This document shows, in pieces, positions 18,414 to 28,750 of a DNA stretch of 64,000 nt. The position numbers were made by a program, and so were the translations under genes. Under the pieces are notes generated by a model that did no database searches, was not told where the DNA came from, and saw only the letters and a program-made list of their open reading frames with translations. Position 1 is the first letter of the stretch; each line of letters opens with the position of its first letter. Origin of the DNA: an uncultured Dehalococcoidia bacterium (lineage in GTDB: Bacteria > Chloroflexota > Dehalococcoidia > Lucifugimonadales > Lucifugimonadaceae); assembly GCA_913052475.1 (NCBI GenBank), contig CAJXEJ010000006.1, forward strand, positions 1 through 64,000, given 5' to 3'.

Positions 18414-18464
18414 CTTTCCCACGGTAACGATAATCTTCGGATACTGTCGCATCAGTGACATGAG

Positions 18465-19169
18465 GTGCCGTTCCGTTTTGACGGTTCCCAACAATATTCC
18501 TGCGAACATGGGTTCCGCCTGTTGCCGAAGACCGCCAGAGTTCTACCCGATTTTTCGATTGAAACTGAAATCGCCAACGGATCAAATCTTCTCGTTGCCG
18601 GTGTCGATGAGGTAGGGCGAGGTACGTTGGCAGGGCCGGTAGTCGCCGCAGCAGCAATTTTGCCGGGGCCTGTCCCAACTGAGTACAAAGAACTGGTCAA
18701 CGACAGCAAGTTGCTTTCTGCTGCACAACGTGAGAAGGCTTTCGCGTGGCTGATCGATTGGTGCGTCGGTTACGGTGTTGGAGCCTGCACATCAGACGAA
18801 ATAGATTCGATGGGAATTGTTCCCGCCACCCGTCAGGCGATGTCACGAGCGATCGCGGAGCTCGAGCCACCGCCCGATCATCTACTGATCGACGCGGTTG
18901 AGCTCGGTGCTGTTGCGATACCGCAGACCTCTATGATCAGGGCAGACTCGCGTAGCCAGAGCGCGGCAGCAGCTTCGATCATCGCCAAGGTCACCAGAGA
19001 TAAGCTGATGGTCAGCGTGTTCGATGTGGAATACCCCGGCTATGGTTTTGCCGCTCACAAAGGCTACGGAACAGCCGGTCATATCTCGGCGTTGAAAAAA
19101 TTGGGGGCCTCACCAATCCACAGGCACAGCTTCAAACCTGTGGCTGTTGTATTAGGTACATCCGACTGA
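18465..19169 (+). CDS. rnhB: ribonuclease HII
   Basis: VAGVDEVGRGTLAGPVVAAAAIL...NDSKLLSAAQRE...GAVAIPQTSMIRADSRSQSAAAASIIAKVTRD. Confidence 0.94.
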   Translation: MPFRFDGSQQYSCEHGFRLLPKTARVLPDFSIETEIANGSNLLVAGVDEVGRGTLAGPVVAAAAILPGPVPTEYKELVNDSKLLSAAQREKAFAWLIDWCVGYGVGACTSDEIDSMGIVPATRQAMSRAIAELEPPPDHLLIDAVELGAVAIPQTSMIRADSRSQSAAAASIIAKVTRDKLMVSVFDVEYPGYGFAAHKGYGTAGHISALKKLGASPIHRHSFKPVAVVLGTSD

Positions 19170-19179
19170 CGAAACGCCT

Positions 19180-20124
19180 CTAGAATATCACCATCGGATT
19201 CACTGGTGATCCTGTCACTGATGGCAGCTTCAACGGGAGTATCGAGATCATGAACTCCCACTTACCTCGCTGTTTGCATGCCTCGGCGAGATCGTCAAGC
19301 CACGCGTTATCAAGGATCCATAGTCCCAAGCCCACGATCCCGACCTGGTGAACAGGATTTGAGAAGCGTTCGTACGGATTCGGACCAACGTCATTGCCAG
19401 TATCGGAACCCATAACTGCCACTCCCCTTTCGTGAATCAGTGGCAGAATCTCCGGAGAGGGTCCTGACGAGCCTCCAACGGCCACATCTACCGGTCCGGC
19501 CAAAGCTCGTCGTCCCATTTGCCCTGTTCGCAGTAGAAGTACGTCGCCTTGTTCGACCTTCACCCCGTGGTCTCTTTCTGCAGCCTCGATATCGGCAACT
19601 CCCACACCATCTCCCCGTTCGATGTGATCTTCGTCTCTGAGTAATGGAGCGTCGATCAGAACGCCTTTAGTGACGATTCCACTAGAGGCAGCCATCACGT
19701 CGAATTCAGTGGCTCCTTCGAACGTAGAGATGACACTCGATGGGCGTCCGTTGTACGTCTGGCCGTCCCAGAAGAAGTGAGCAAGGCTGTCGATATGAGT
19801 GATGGTGTGCCCATGGAAGATCATTCCAAAATAGTCCATCGCCACCTGTCGATCGCCTGTTTCGCCTTTTCTGTAAGTATCTCCGGCAGAAACCATGAAA
19901 TGCTGAGGGGGGCGCGGTACATCGACAGACGCGGTGAATTCGACCGGCTGCGCGCAGCTGACGGTAACGCCATCGGACACCAAACTCAGTGCCTGAAGCG
20001 TTTTCTCGGCCGAAAGATGATTCAGCGTTCCCTTCTGGTCGTTTTTACCCCAGCGTCCCCAGTTATTGAGGTCGGACTTCATCCAATTCAATAGATCGTC
20101 CTGTGAAGGCCATTTGACGGTCAT
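19180..20124 (-). CDS. cyclase family protein (kynurenine formamidase-like)
   Basis: NHLSAEKTLQALSLVSDGVTVSCAQP...HGHTITHIDSLAHFFWDGQTYNG. Confidence 0.88.
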   Translation of the reverse strand: MTVKWPSQDDLLNWMKSDLNNWGRWGKNDQKGTLNHLSAEKTLQALSLVSDGVTVSCAQPVEFTASVDVPRPPQHFMVSAGDTYRKGETGDRQVAMDYFGMIFHGHTITHIDSLAHFFWDGQTYNGRPSSVISTFEGATEFDVMAASSGIVTKGVLIDAPLLRDEDHIERGDGVGVADIEAAERDHGVKVEQGDVLLLRTGQMGRRALAGPVDVAVGGSSGPSPEILPLIHERGVAVMGSDTGNDVGPNPYERFSNPVHQVGIVGLGLWILDNAWLDDLAEACKQRGKWEFMISILPLKLPSVTGSPVNPMVIF

Positions 20125-20333
20125 GCAGGCGGTGCTCCTGTTTTGTTTCGAAAAGTAAGCTCAGAAAGAACGGGGGAAGCTGATCGGAATCGCGTTTGCG
20201 AGGGTACAGGAATCGGAATGTCTTGACGGAAGCCCCGGAAGGGGCAAACCACCGTTCAGCATTGCCGGTTCCCACCAGGTAGCTCAGTACAGTCGAGCGA
20301 ACTGGGATTACGATTATTCTGCCCATAGTCCGT

Positions 20334-20986
20334 ATGAGAAAGCAACATTTGAGGTCTGATACTGCTGCCAAATTGGCTGGCAGTTACATAATGGCCGATC
20401 CCGAACACACAAATGGCCGAGACGTCGTCGATATCGCCACGTCTGTCTATGAATCGGGAGCTTCGGTGGTGCAGTTGCGGGACAAACTCTCCGGTCAAAA
20501 ACTCATCACTGAACGGCTACTCTGATTCAGAAACGGTCACACGATGCCGGCAAGCTGTTCATCGTGAACGATCACGCCGATATCTCTCGAATAATCAGTA
20601 CAGATGATCTTTATGTCGGGCAGAAAGACCTTTCCGTCGGAGATTAGCGACTTATTCTCGATGAAAAGCAGATCATCGGCACTTCCATAACCTCCTCAAC
20701 TAAGCAGGGAATCGGATCGTACAGGCGTGGATTATCTGGCGGTCGACACAATTTTCCCAACAACTCTAAGTGCGATACGCGTCAATCGGGAATAGAAACG
20801 TGGCGTACTGTTCGGTCGGTCAGTTCCTCCACGACAGTTGCGATCGGTGGGATAAATTCGGCAAACATTACGCCGGTGGTTCAGACCGGTGTTGACTCGA
20901 TCTGTGTCGCATCTGCGATAACAAAAGCAGGCGACGTAGGCATCGCCACCACGGAACTCGCCGAATTGTTCAACAAAGCCAAATAG
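20334..20986 (+). pseudogene. thiE: thiamine-phosphate synthase pseudogene
   Basis: SYIMADPEHTNGRDVVDIATSVYESGASVVQLRDK, then TGA, LFIVNDHADISRIISTDDLYVGQKDLSVGD, TAG, and later frame TTVAIGGINSANITPVVQTGVDSICVASAITKAGD; multiple stops/frameshifts. Confidence 0.85.
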
Positions 20987-21244
20987 CTAGTTCGTACCGT
21001 TCAGAATCTCCCTGATTTCCAAAACCGATGAATTGTTTCAATCGATCTAATCCGTGGCTCGAATCGTTGACTGGCATATTTGCCGATGCTAGCTTTCATT
21101 CGTCAACTTTAAGTTGGGTAGAGTCGATACGGGTTCAAAACTCGAAATGAACGACTGTCTGATGTTCCAACTTTTAATGCAGACCTTCCTACTTACAACG
21201 TTGAGTGCGTGTGTACGGAAGGTTTTTTTTGCGGAGATATCTAA

Positions 21245-23344
21245 ATGGAATCGATTCTGCTTGCAATTGCGGCAGGAGGTGTCGGCCTAGTCGCCGCCGC
21301 CTTACTCGCTATGCGAGTGCTGAAGCAATCTCAGGGCAACGATGAAGTTCGAGCTATTGGTGAACTCATTCAGGAAGGCTCATCGGCATTCCTGCGCAAG
21401 GAATATTCAATCCTAGCGGTGTTTGTTGTGATCATTTTTGTGGTCCTAGCATTGTTTATCGACTACAACATTCTCGATAACGCTAAGATCGAAACTCTGA
21501 GCGATGGTGGAGCGATGACCTCGCAGGGTCCGTGGACTGCAATTGCCTATCTCTTTGGAGCGATCGGCTCTGCTCTCGCTGGATTTATCGGCATGAGCAT
21601 CGCGGTTCGGGGTAACACACGAACTGCCACCGCTGCTCAGACCGGACTCAACAAGGCACTTCAGGTTGCGTTCAGCACCGGTGCAGTGATGGGCCTCACG
21701 GTTGTCGGCATCGGCATCGTCGGTGTATCGGTGCTCTGGCTCGTATTCGAAAACCCCAACGTGATCGCCGGATTCGGATTCGGAGCATCGTCGATCGCAC
21801 TGTTCGCTCGAGTCGGAGGCGGCATCTACACGAAGGCCGCTGACGTTGGAGCCGACCTTGTGGGTAAAGTCGAAGCCGGTCTTGATGAAGACGATCCTCG
21901 CAACCCCGCAGTTATCGCCGACAACGTTGGCGATAACGTCGGTGACGTAGCTGGCATGGGTGCCGACCTGTTCGAGTCGTATGTCGGTTCGATCATCGCA
22001 ACCATCTCTCTAGCCTTTTTCACGGTCACCACTACAAATGTCACTGCGATTCCGTTCGATGTAAATGCGTCGAGGGCGATTCTGCCGCTCGTAATTGCTG
22101 GTGTCGGAATCGTTTCCTCGATTCTTGGAATGTTCCTAGTCCGCACTGGCGACAACGCCGACATGGGCAAGCTGCTCTGGACGCTTCGATACGGAATTTT
22201 CGGGGCAGGCATTCTTTCCCTCATCGGAACCGCGGCCTACATCAACATGAACGACTCTCTTGAGTTTGATCTCTTCTGGGTCGTCGTTACGGGTATCGTA
22301 GTTGGTCAGGTGATTGGAACTTCGACTGAATGGTTTACTTCGTACGAAGGTCTGACGATTTTCGGTAAGGAATTCAACCCGGTACGATGGATTGCCCAGC
22401 AATCCGAAACAGGTCACCCGTCAACGATCATCGCTGGTCTCTCGGTGGGTCTCTACAGCACGGTAATCCCGGCAATTGCAATCGTAGTCGGCATCTTTGT
22501 GGCCAACGAACTTGCCGGTCTCTACGGAATCGGTCTTGCTGCAGTTGGGATGCTGTCTACTCTTGGTATCACCCTGGCAACTGACGCATACGGTCCTGTT
22601 GCCGATAACGCTGGCGGTATCGCCGAGCAGGCTCATCTCGATCCTGAAGTTCGGGAGCGCACAGACGCTCTGGACGCCCTCGGAAACACCACTGCGGCTA
22701 CCGGTAAGGGTTTTGCCATTGGATCGGCTGTGCTCACAGCCCTGGCACTTCTGGTGGCCTACGCATTCGCGACTGGTATCACCGAACTCGACCTGCTGAA
22801 CCCGAAAGTTCTGATGGGTACGATCATCGGTGGCCTACTCCCGTTCCTCTTCTCCGGTCTCACAATGCAGGCGGTAGGAACGGCAGCTGGCGCAATGATC
22901 GAAGAAGTTCGACGTCAGTTCCGAGAGATCCCCGGCTTGCGCGAGGGTGCGGAGGGTGTGAAGCCTGACGCAGCTCGTGCGGTTGCAATTAGCACTGAAG
23001 GCTCCCTCAAGGCAATGGTCGTCCCTGGGCTCATCGCAATCATCGCTCCGATCGCAATTGGCGCGCTGATGGGTGCTGCGGCACTCGGCGGTATGCTCGC
23101 CGGCTCGATCGTCTCTGGCTTCCTACTCGCCATCTTCATGGCAAATGCAGGTGGCGCGTGGGACAACGCAAAGAAGTATGTAGAGCTAGGTAACTTTGGT
23201 GGTAAGGGTTCGGATACCCATGCAGCTGCTGTGACAGGTGACACTGTTGGTGACCCTTTCAAGGACACCTCAGGACCAGCCATCAACATTCTTCTTAAGT
23301 TGATGGCGATCGTGTCACTGATCTTTGGGCCTTTGTTCATATAA
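21245..23344 (+). CDS. hppA: membrane-bound ion-pumping pyrophosphatase
   Basis: GGGIYTKAADVGADLVGKVEAGLDEDDPRNPAVIADNVGDNVGDVAGMGADLFESY; GNTTAATGKG. Confidence 0.97.
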   Translation: MESILLAIAAGGVGLVAAALLAMRVLKQSQGNDEVRAIGELIQEGSSAFLRKEYSILAVFVVIIFVVLALFIDYNILDNAKIETLSDGGAMTSQGPWTAIAYLFGAIGSALAGFIGMSIAVRGNTRTATAAQTGLNKALQVAFSTGAVMGLTVVGIGIVGVSVLWLVFENPNVIAGFGFGASSIALFARVGGGIYTKAADVGADLVGKVEAGLDEDDPRNPAVIADNVGDNVGDVAGMGADLFESYVGSIIATISLAFFTVTTTNVTAIPFDVNASRAILPLVIAGVGIVSSILGMFLVRTGDNADMGKLLWTLRYGIFGAGILSLIGTAAYINMNDSLEFDLFWVVVTGIVVGQVIGTSTEWFTSYEGLTIFGKEFNPVRWIAQQSETGHPSTIIAGLSVGLYSTVIPAIAIVVGIFVANELAGLYGIGLAAVGMLSTLGITLATDAYGPVADNAGGIAEQAHLDPEVRERTDALDALGNTTAATGKGFAIGSAVLTALALLVAYAFATGITELDLLNPKVLMGTIIGGLLPFLFSGLTMQAVGTAAGAMIEEVRRQFREIPGLREGAEGVKPDAARAVAISTEGSLKAMVVPGLIAIIAPIAIGALMGAAALGGMLAGSIVSGFLLAIFMANAGGAWDNAKKYVELGNFGGKGSDTHAAAVTGDTVGDPFKDTSGPAINILLKLMAIVSLIFGPLFI

Positions 23345-23376
23345 GAATTAAACTGAGTTCCGTTGAGAAACTCTTG

Positions 23377-23440
23377 CGAGTTATGAATGTAAAAACGCCC
23401 GACCCAGTGATGACTCGGGCGTTTTTACATTCATAACTCG
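23377..23440. terminator. bidirectional terminator-like perfect hairpin between convergent genes
   Basis: CGAGTTATGAATGTAAAAACGCCCGA-cccagtgatgac-TCGGGCGTTTTTACATTCATAACTCG; 26-bp perfect stem. Confidence 0.85.
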
Positions 23441-23451
23441 ATTTGTCGGGG

Positions 23452-24075
23452 CTATCTCACGAACCGATTGGCGACCTTCTCGTGTCCGATCGTCGTGGAC
23501 GGACCGTGCCCGGGAAGAACGATGGTATCGTCTTCGAGGGCGAATAGTACGTTCCTGATGCTCGCTATCTCCTGATGCTCGTCGCCATCTACGAGATCGA
23601 ATCTCCCGATAGTCTCCCGAAATAGCGTGTCGCCGGTAAATACGTGACCGTCGACGTAAAAAGAGCTACTTCCTGGTGTATGGCCCGGTGTTGCCAGAAC
23701 GCCGATCTCAAAACCGGTCCCAGCGATTGAGTCGCCATGCTCGAGTGTTTGAGCAGGCGCTGGAGGCTCTTGGAAGTCTCCGAGCATGCTCTTTAGCCAG
23801 TCGAGTTGCTGGGAGGCTGCTTCGACGTCAGGGGTACCGATAACGAAGTTGCTGCCAAAGCGATTTACGAGTGGGGTGACGGCTCCTGTGTGATCGGCGT
23901 GGGCGTGGGTCGAGATGATCGTGCCAGGTGAGAGTTGTCGCTCATCGAGATACTCAATAATTCGAGCCGATTCTCCGCCAGGGTCGATCATGACGCAATC
24001 CAATTCACCCTGCGCGTAAACTACGTAGCAATTGGTGGCAAGTACGCCTACCTGCACCACATCTATCACCACCAT
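23452..24075 (-). CDS. MBL-fold metallo-hydrolase (glyoxalase II-like)
   Basis: ISTHAHADHTGAV...TPGHTPGSSSFYVDGHVFTGDTLF...VLPGHGPSTTIGHE. Confidence 0.94.
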   Translation of the reverse strand: MVVIDVVQVGVLATNCYVVYAQGELDCVMIDPGGESARIIEYLDERQLSPGTIISTHAHADHTGAVTPLVNRFGSNFVIGTPDVEAASQQLDWLKSMLGDFQEPPAPAQTLEHGDSIAGTGFEIGVLATPGHTPGSSSFYVDGHVFTGDTLFRETIGRFDLVDGDEHQEIASIRNVLFALEDDTIVLPGHGPSTTIGHEKVANRFVR

Positions 24076-24093
24076 GAACTAGAAAATTCCTAA

Positions 24094-24300
24094 CTAGATT
24101 TGCGCCTCTATCCAGTCGATAATCGTTCGGAAGTAAAGCATCGAAACGATCCCGCCAGAGACTAAATACGGGCCGTAGGGTTTCAACACGCGATTGAATC
24201 TAAACATGCGCACAGCGTAGACGATAATCGCGATGAAACCACCGATGAGCATTCCGATGTACAGCCCCAGAAACAGCGGTGCAACCCGAGTATTGCGAGT
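24094..24300 (-). pseudogene. prepilin peptidase (A24 family) C-terminal remnant
   Basis: Reverse-strand reading FLGLYIGMLIGGFIAIIVYAVRMFRFNRVLKPYGPYLVSGGIVSMLYFRTIIDWIEAQI* resembles the A24 C-terminal TM/PFGPFL region; no intact upstream. Confidence 0.6.
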
Positions 24301-24509
24301 AGTCCAGATTCCACTCGTTTCCTATTTTGATACGACGGTAGACACGATTGTGGCGTATTCACACACCGACGACGTAGGTGCCAGTTACACACTTTGGGGC
24401 AATCGACAATTTGCACCAAGCCAAAGTATGCCTCGCATCTGCAATCGCTGAGCGCATATCAGTGCATACTCGACTATAGTCATATGTTATTGCTTTACCG
24501 GATTATTGT

Positions 24510-25607
24510 TTATCTCCCAAGAGTCTTCAACTTAGGCATAACCTCTTCCTTCAACAATCCCATGGAGGTTTTCCAGAAGCCTTCTGGTACCCACTCATGA
24601 CCCATTGCCATCAGTGTTCCGAAGCCACCAACTGACTCATCGAGAGACGATAACTTTTCGGTAACTTCCTCGGGTGAACCAACGATAAATATATTGTCAA
24701 CCAGATATTCAACCGTTACGTCTGAGTCAGGCATGTTTGGATCAATCTTGAGTAAACCCATCATCTTTGATCGTGGGAGCAATTTGAGGAAATAACACTC
24801 CATATCGCGAGCAAGTGTGCCGCTCAAAGCCTGCTTACGGGCTTCTGTACTCGAATCAGCGACCACGACTTCCCGCGCAATACGCCAGTTCGAACGATCC
24901 GCGCTCTTACCTGCCCTCGAGGCACCTTCTTCAATCGCAGTCCAGTGTGAGCGCAATATGTGTTCAGATACGAAGTTGATACTCATCGGGAGCCATCCAC
25001 GCTCACCTGCCATCGTGAGCGTCTCTGACTTCGGAGACACGCCAGCAACACCGATTGGTGGGTGTGGGTTCTGATATGGCTTCATATGCACTCTCAAAGC
25101 GATATCGTCTTCCGGTTCGGGAATATTAAAATCCCACCACTCACTCTTGTAGATGCCGGGTTTTGGGTCCTTCCACAACTGGAGAACCAGTTCGACAGCC
25201 TGACGGGTCATTTCACGATTGGCTCCCGTTCGAGGATCGAAGCCATTTACGTGCAAATCACCGGGAAACCCTCCCGAACCCACGCCCCAGTTAAAGCGTC
25301 CACGTGACATATGATCGAGTTGCGCGATTCGATGTGCAATCGAGAACGGATCGTGGTTAGGCATGCAGGTAACGCCCGTACCTAGGCGAATCTGAGAAGT
25401 GACTCCAAGCGCCTGAGCGATCAGCAGATCCGGTGCGGGAATGTTTTCCCACTCAGCTGTGTAATGTTCCCCTATCCACGCTTCGGAATAGCCGAGCTGG
25501 TCGAGGTAGATGAGTTGCTTGAGATCAGCCTCGAGAGTGTCAGCATGATTTGCACCGGGCGGATGCAGGGGCATTGTAAAGAAGCCCAGTTCCATTCCAA
25601 CCTCCAA
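24510..25607 (-). CDS. LLM class flavin-dependent oxidoreductase (luciferase-like)
   Basis: MELGFFTMPLHPPG...YSEAWIGEHYTAEWENIPAPDLLIAQALGVTSQIRLGTGVTCMPNHDPFSIAHRIAQLDHMSRGRFNWGVGSGG. Confidence 0.93.
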   Translation of the reverse strand: MEVGMELGFFTMPLHPPGANHADTLEADLKQLIYLDQLGYSEAWIGEHYTAEWENIPAPDLLIAQALGVTSQIRLGTGVTCMPNHDPFSIAHRIAQLDHMSRGRFNWGVGSGGFPGDLHVNGFDPRTGANREMTRQAVELVLQLWKDPKPGIYKSEWWDFNIPEPEDDIALRVHMKPYQNPHPPIGVAGVSPKSETLTMAGERGWLPMSINFVSEHILRSHWTAIEEGASRAGKSADRSNWRIAREVVVADSSTEARKQALSGTLARDMECYFLKLLPRSKMMGLLKIDPNMPDSDVTVEYLVDNIFIVGSPEEVTEKLSSLDESVGGFGTLMAMGHEWVPEGFWKTSMGLLKEEVMPKLKTLGR

Positions 25608-26020
25608 ACGTTTTCTTGGATAAACATGCGCACAAAGAAGTTCGGGGCATCCTACAACTATTTACAGTGATAGTTTAGTCAACTAGTTCGAGTTTTACCC
25701 GGCACCTAGAGGGGAATTACTGTGCGCGACACTCCAAAGGTATTTTCCAACCAATGCCGATTGAAATTGCGGTGGTGTAGCCATAATCGCCGGAGGTGTT
25801 TATCTCATATCCTGAATCACCCATCCCACGCACATTTGCTCTCTGAATAGTCACCCCCGTAACTGAGAATGGAATCCTCGATCAGAATCTCTTCGATTTT
25901 CTCCCTCGCGGTTCGTACAGACTCTTCGAATATCACCATCCCAGCAGCGTGCAACACCACCGCGGATCAAGTTACCTAGCGAAATTTAACGATGCCTGCT
26001 ACTAATTGCATTGTTGTATT

Positions 26021-28690
26021 TCAATCATCTGTCCGCTTGACCTGCTCCTGAAGCTTGAAGAGTGCGTTGATTGCTTCGAGCGGTGTCATGTTGGCGACAT
26101 CAAGTTTTTTTAGCTCGTCGAGTGATTCACTACCAACTTGTTCTACACCAAACGGCATTTGGAGTTGATACCCGGCAGGTTTTGGTGAAGATTTCGCACC
26201 GTTTTCGAGTTCATCAAGTAGATCCCACGCTCGGCTCACAACGGCTCCCGGCATACCTGCCAGTCGCGCAACGTGAACTCCGTACGATCGATCCGCCCCA
26301 CCTGGCACGATCTGATAAAGGAATATGACCTCACCAGCTTCCTCAGCAACAGCCACACGCAGGTTGTGAGCGCGAGGTAACTGATCAGCCAGTTGAGTCA
26401 TCTCGTGATAGTGAGTCGCAAACAAAGTCTTACAACCCAGCTTTGGTGAGTTATGGATATGCTCCGCAACAGAGCGAGCGATAGCCAATCCATCGTAGGT
26501 TGAAGTACCACGCCCAATCTCATCGAGCACCGCCAGCGATCGACTGGTCGCCTGATTCAAGATAGATGCGGTCTCAACCATTTCGACCATGAAAGTCGAT
26601 TGTCCACCTGAGATATCGTCGGAGAGGCCAGCACGTGTGAATATGCGATCCACAACACCGATTCTCGCCTTAGTAGCTGGTATGAAGCTACCAACCTGCG
26701 CCATGAGCACTAGAACTGCTGCCTGACGGATGTACGTCGACTTACCTGACATATTCGGACCGGTAATGATCATCACCTGGCGTTCGTCGTTTGAGAGATC
26801 GATGTCATTGGGCACGAATCTGCCAGGGCCCAACGATGATTCGACCACCGGGTGCCGACCGCCCTCGATCTCTAGAACGGTATCGTTATCAATCAATGGT
26901 CGAATCCATTCGTTCTCAGCGGCCGCCTGAGACATCGAAACCAGAGCATCTAGGACTCCCATCGCCTTTGCGGTTTCCATGATTCGATCACCGTGAACGG
27001 CCAGTTCACCGCAAACTCGTCGGAATATCTCACGTTCAAGTTCGCTGATACGGTCTCGAGCGTTGAGAATTTTCGATTCGAGTTCTTTCAGTTCCGGAGT
27101 GATGAATCTCTCACCATTCACGAGAGTTTGGCGACGCTCGAAACTTTCGGGAACGAGATGAACATTGGCCTTGCTCACTTCGAGGTAGTAGCCAAATACA
27201 CGGTTATAGCCGATTTTCAGGTTTTTAATACCCGTCGACTCACGGTGGTCCGCTTCAAGGGCTGCGATGTTGGAGCGTGCGTCGCCCGACAGCGAGCGTA
27301 CTTCGTCGAGCTCCTGGTGAAATCCATCCCGTATCGCTCCACCTTCGCCGACCGTGATCGACGGTTCGTCAGGAATCGATGCCTTCAGCAGCTCAACCGC
27401 CTCTGAAGAGGAATGCAACTTGCCGACAACTGCTCCACCGGGGACAACGTCAGCAGGGAGTGCTCCGATCAATTCCGGAACAACAACGAGTCCCGTTAGC
27501 AGTGCGGCAAGGTCACGCGGCGTGGCCGTATTGGTTCGCACACGGTTCGTCAGCCGTTCGAGATCGGACACTCTACCGAGAAGACCCTGAACACTTGATC
27601 GAACGCTCTGATCATCGTAGAACGCGGCGATTATCTCCTGCCGACTCTGAACGTCGTCGGGATCAAGCAGCGGACGATTCAGCCACGACCGCAGGGTTCT
27701 CACACCCATCGCAGTTTTTGTGAAATTCAAGGTGCGAAACAGTGTGGGAACGGTCGAATTTCCCATCGACGATTCGAACACTTCGAGATCTCGCAGGGCC
27801 TTCTGATCCAGCTTCATGTACGTATTGGTCGATTCGGTTCGCAGCGAAGTGAGTTGCGGGATTGCCCCAAACTGGGTGTCGGCGACGAAATCGAGGACCG
27901 CCGAAGCAGCCACGATCGCGAGTGGCATGTTCTCGCACCCAAACGCCTCGAGGGTCTTGACCTTGAAGTGATCGATCAGTCGTCCACTGGACAAGTCGGA
28001 ATCAAGATACTTTTCATCGAGAGGCCTAACCGTCATTTTCGTATCTTGCTCGATGTTGACCAACTCCAGAGATGCCGCATCGGCAATCAATTCTGCTGGA
28101 GAGAGGCGAAATAATTCGTCCTGCAATTCGGAAGCAGGAAATTCTCCAGTTACAAATTCGCTGGTTGAAATATCGACATAAGCCAGTCCTGCGCGCCCAC
28201 CATCACTGACTGCGGCAGCAAGGTAGTTATTCGTTGTCTGATCGAGTAACGCCGGCTCGATTACGGTTCCCGGAGTGACCACACGTACAACAGCTCGCTC
28301 GACCAATCCTCGCGTTTTTGCTGGATCACTCGTTTGCTCAGCGATAGCGATTTTCAGGCCGGCTAAAACGAGAGCCCCCAGATGATTATCGAGCGCATGA
28401 TGGGGAATCCCGGCGAGAGGTGCTTTGCCACCGGCACCCGATTCGCGTGACGTAAGAGCGATACCAAGCACGTTCGATAGCGTGTGTGCGTCGTCGTCGA
28501 ACGCCTCGTAAAAGTCACCCATCCTGATCAGCAGCAGCGAATCGGGATACTGAGCTTTGAACTCAAGAAATTGACGGCGCCCGGGCGACAGTTTTTTTCC
28601 TGCCGCTTTTTTTTCTTTCGTCGACTTTACGGGCGTGTTCTTAGCGCCATCATCGGTGGAAGTCGCTGTTATTTTGGGGGTAGCTGCCAT
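26021..28690 (-). CDS. mutS: DNA mismatch repair protein MutS
   Basis: QYPDSLLLIRMGDFYEAFDDDA...MIITGPNMSGKSTYIRQAAVLVLMAQVGSFIPA...DEIGRGTSTYDGLAIA. Confidence 0.97.
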   Translation of the reverse strand: MAATPKITATSTDDGAKNTPVKSTKEKKAAGKKLSPGRRQFLEFKAQYPDSLLLIRMGDFYEAFDDDAHTLSNVLGIALTSRESGAGGKAPLAGIPHHALDNHLGALVLAGLKIAIAEQTSDPAKTRGLVERAVVRVVTPGTVIEPALLDQTTNNYLAAAVSDGGRAGLAYVDISTSEFVTGEFPASELQDELFRLSPAELIADAASLELVNIEQDTKMTVRPLDEKYLDSDLSSGRLIDHFKVKTLEAFGCENMPLAIVAASAVLDFVADTQFGAIPQLTSLRTESTNTYMKLDQKALRDLEVFESSMGNSTVPTLFRTLNFTKTAMGVRTLRSWLNRPLLDPDDVQSRQEIIAAFYDDQSVRSSVQGLLGRVSDLERLTNRVRTNTATPRDLAALLTGLVVVPELIGALPADVVPGGAVVGKLHSSSEAVELLKASIPDEPSITVGEGGAIRDGFHQELDEVRSLSGDARSNIAALEADHRESTGIKNLKIGYNRVFGYYLEVSKANVHLVPESFERRQTLVNGERFITPELKELESKILNARDRISELEREIFRRVCGELAVHGDRIMETAKAMGVLDALVSMSQAAAENEWIRPLIDNDTVLEIEGGRHPVVESSLGPGRFVPNDIDLSNDERQVMIITGPNMSGKSTYIRQAAVLVLMAQVGSFIPATKARIGVVDRIFTRAGLSDDISGGQSTFMVEMVETASILNQATSRSLAVLDEIGRGTSTYDGLAIARSVAEHIHNSPKLGCKTLFATHYHEMTQLADQLPRAHNLRVAVAEEAGEVIFLYQIVPGGADRSYGVHVARLAGMPGAVVSRAWDLLDELENGAKSSPKPAGYQLQMPFGVEQVGSESLDELKKLDVANMTPLEAINALFKLQEQVKRTDD

Positions 28691-28750
28691 CGCGCCCCGA
28701 TTCTAGCGTGAACCAGGCCGGAACTGGGCAGATTGTCCATTGATTCGCGT

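Noticed and set aside
20124-20333. TPP riboswitch upstream of thiE remnant
   Set aside because: No CTGAGA / ACCTGATCTGG-type thi-box elements visible.
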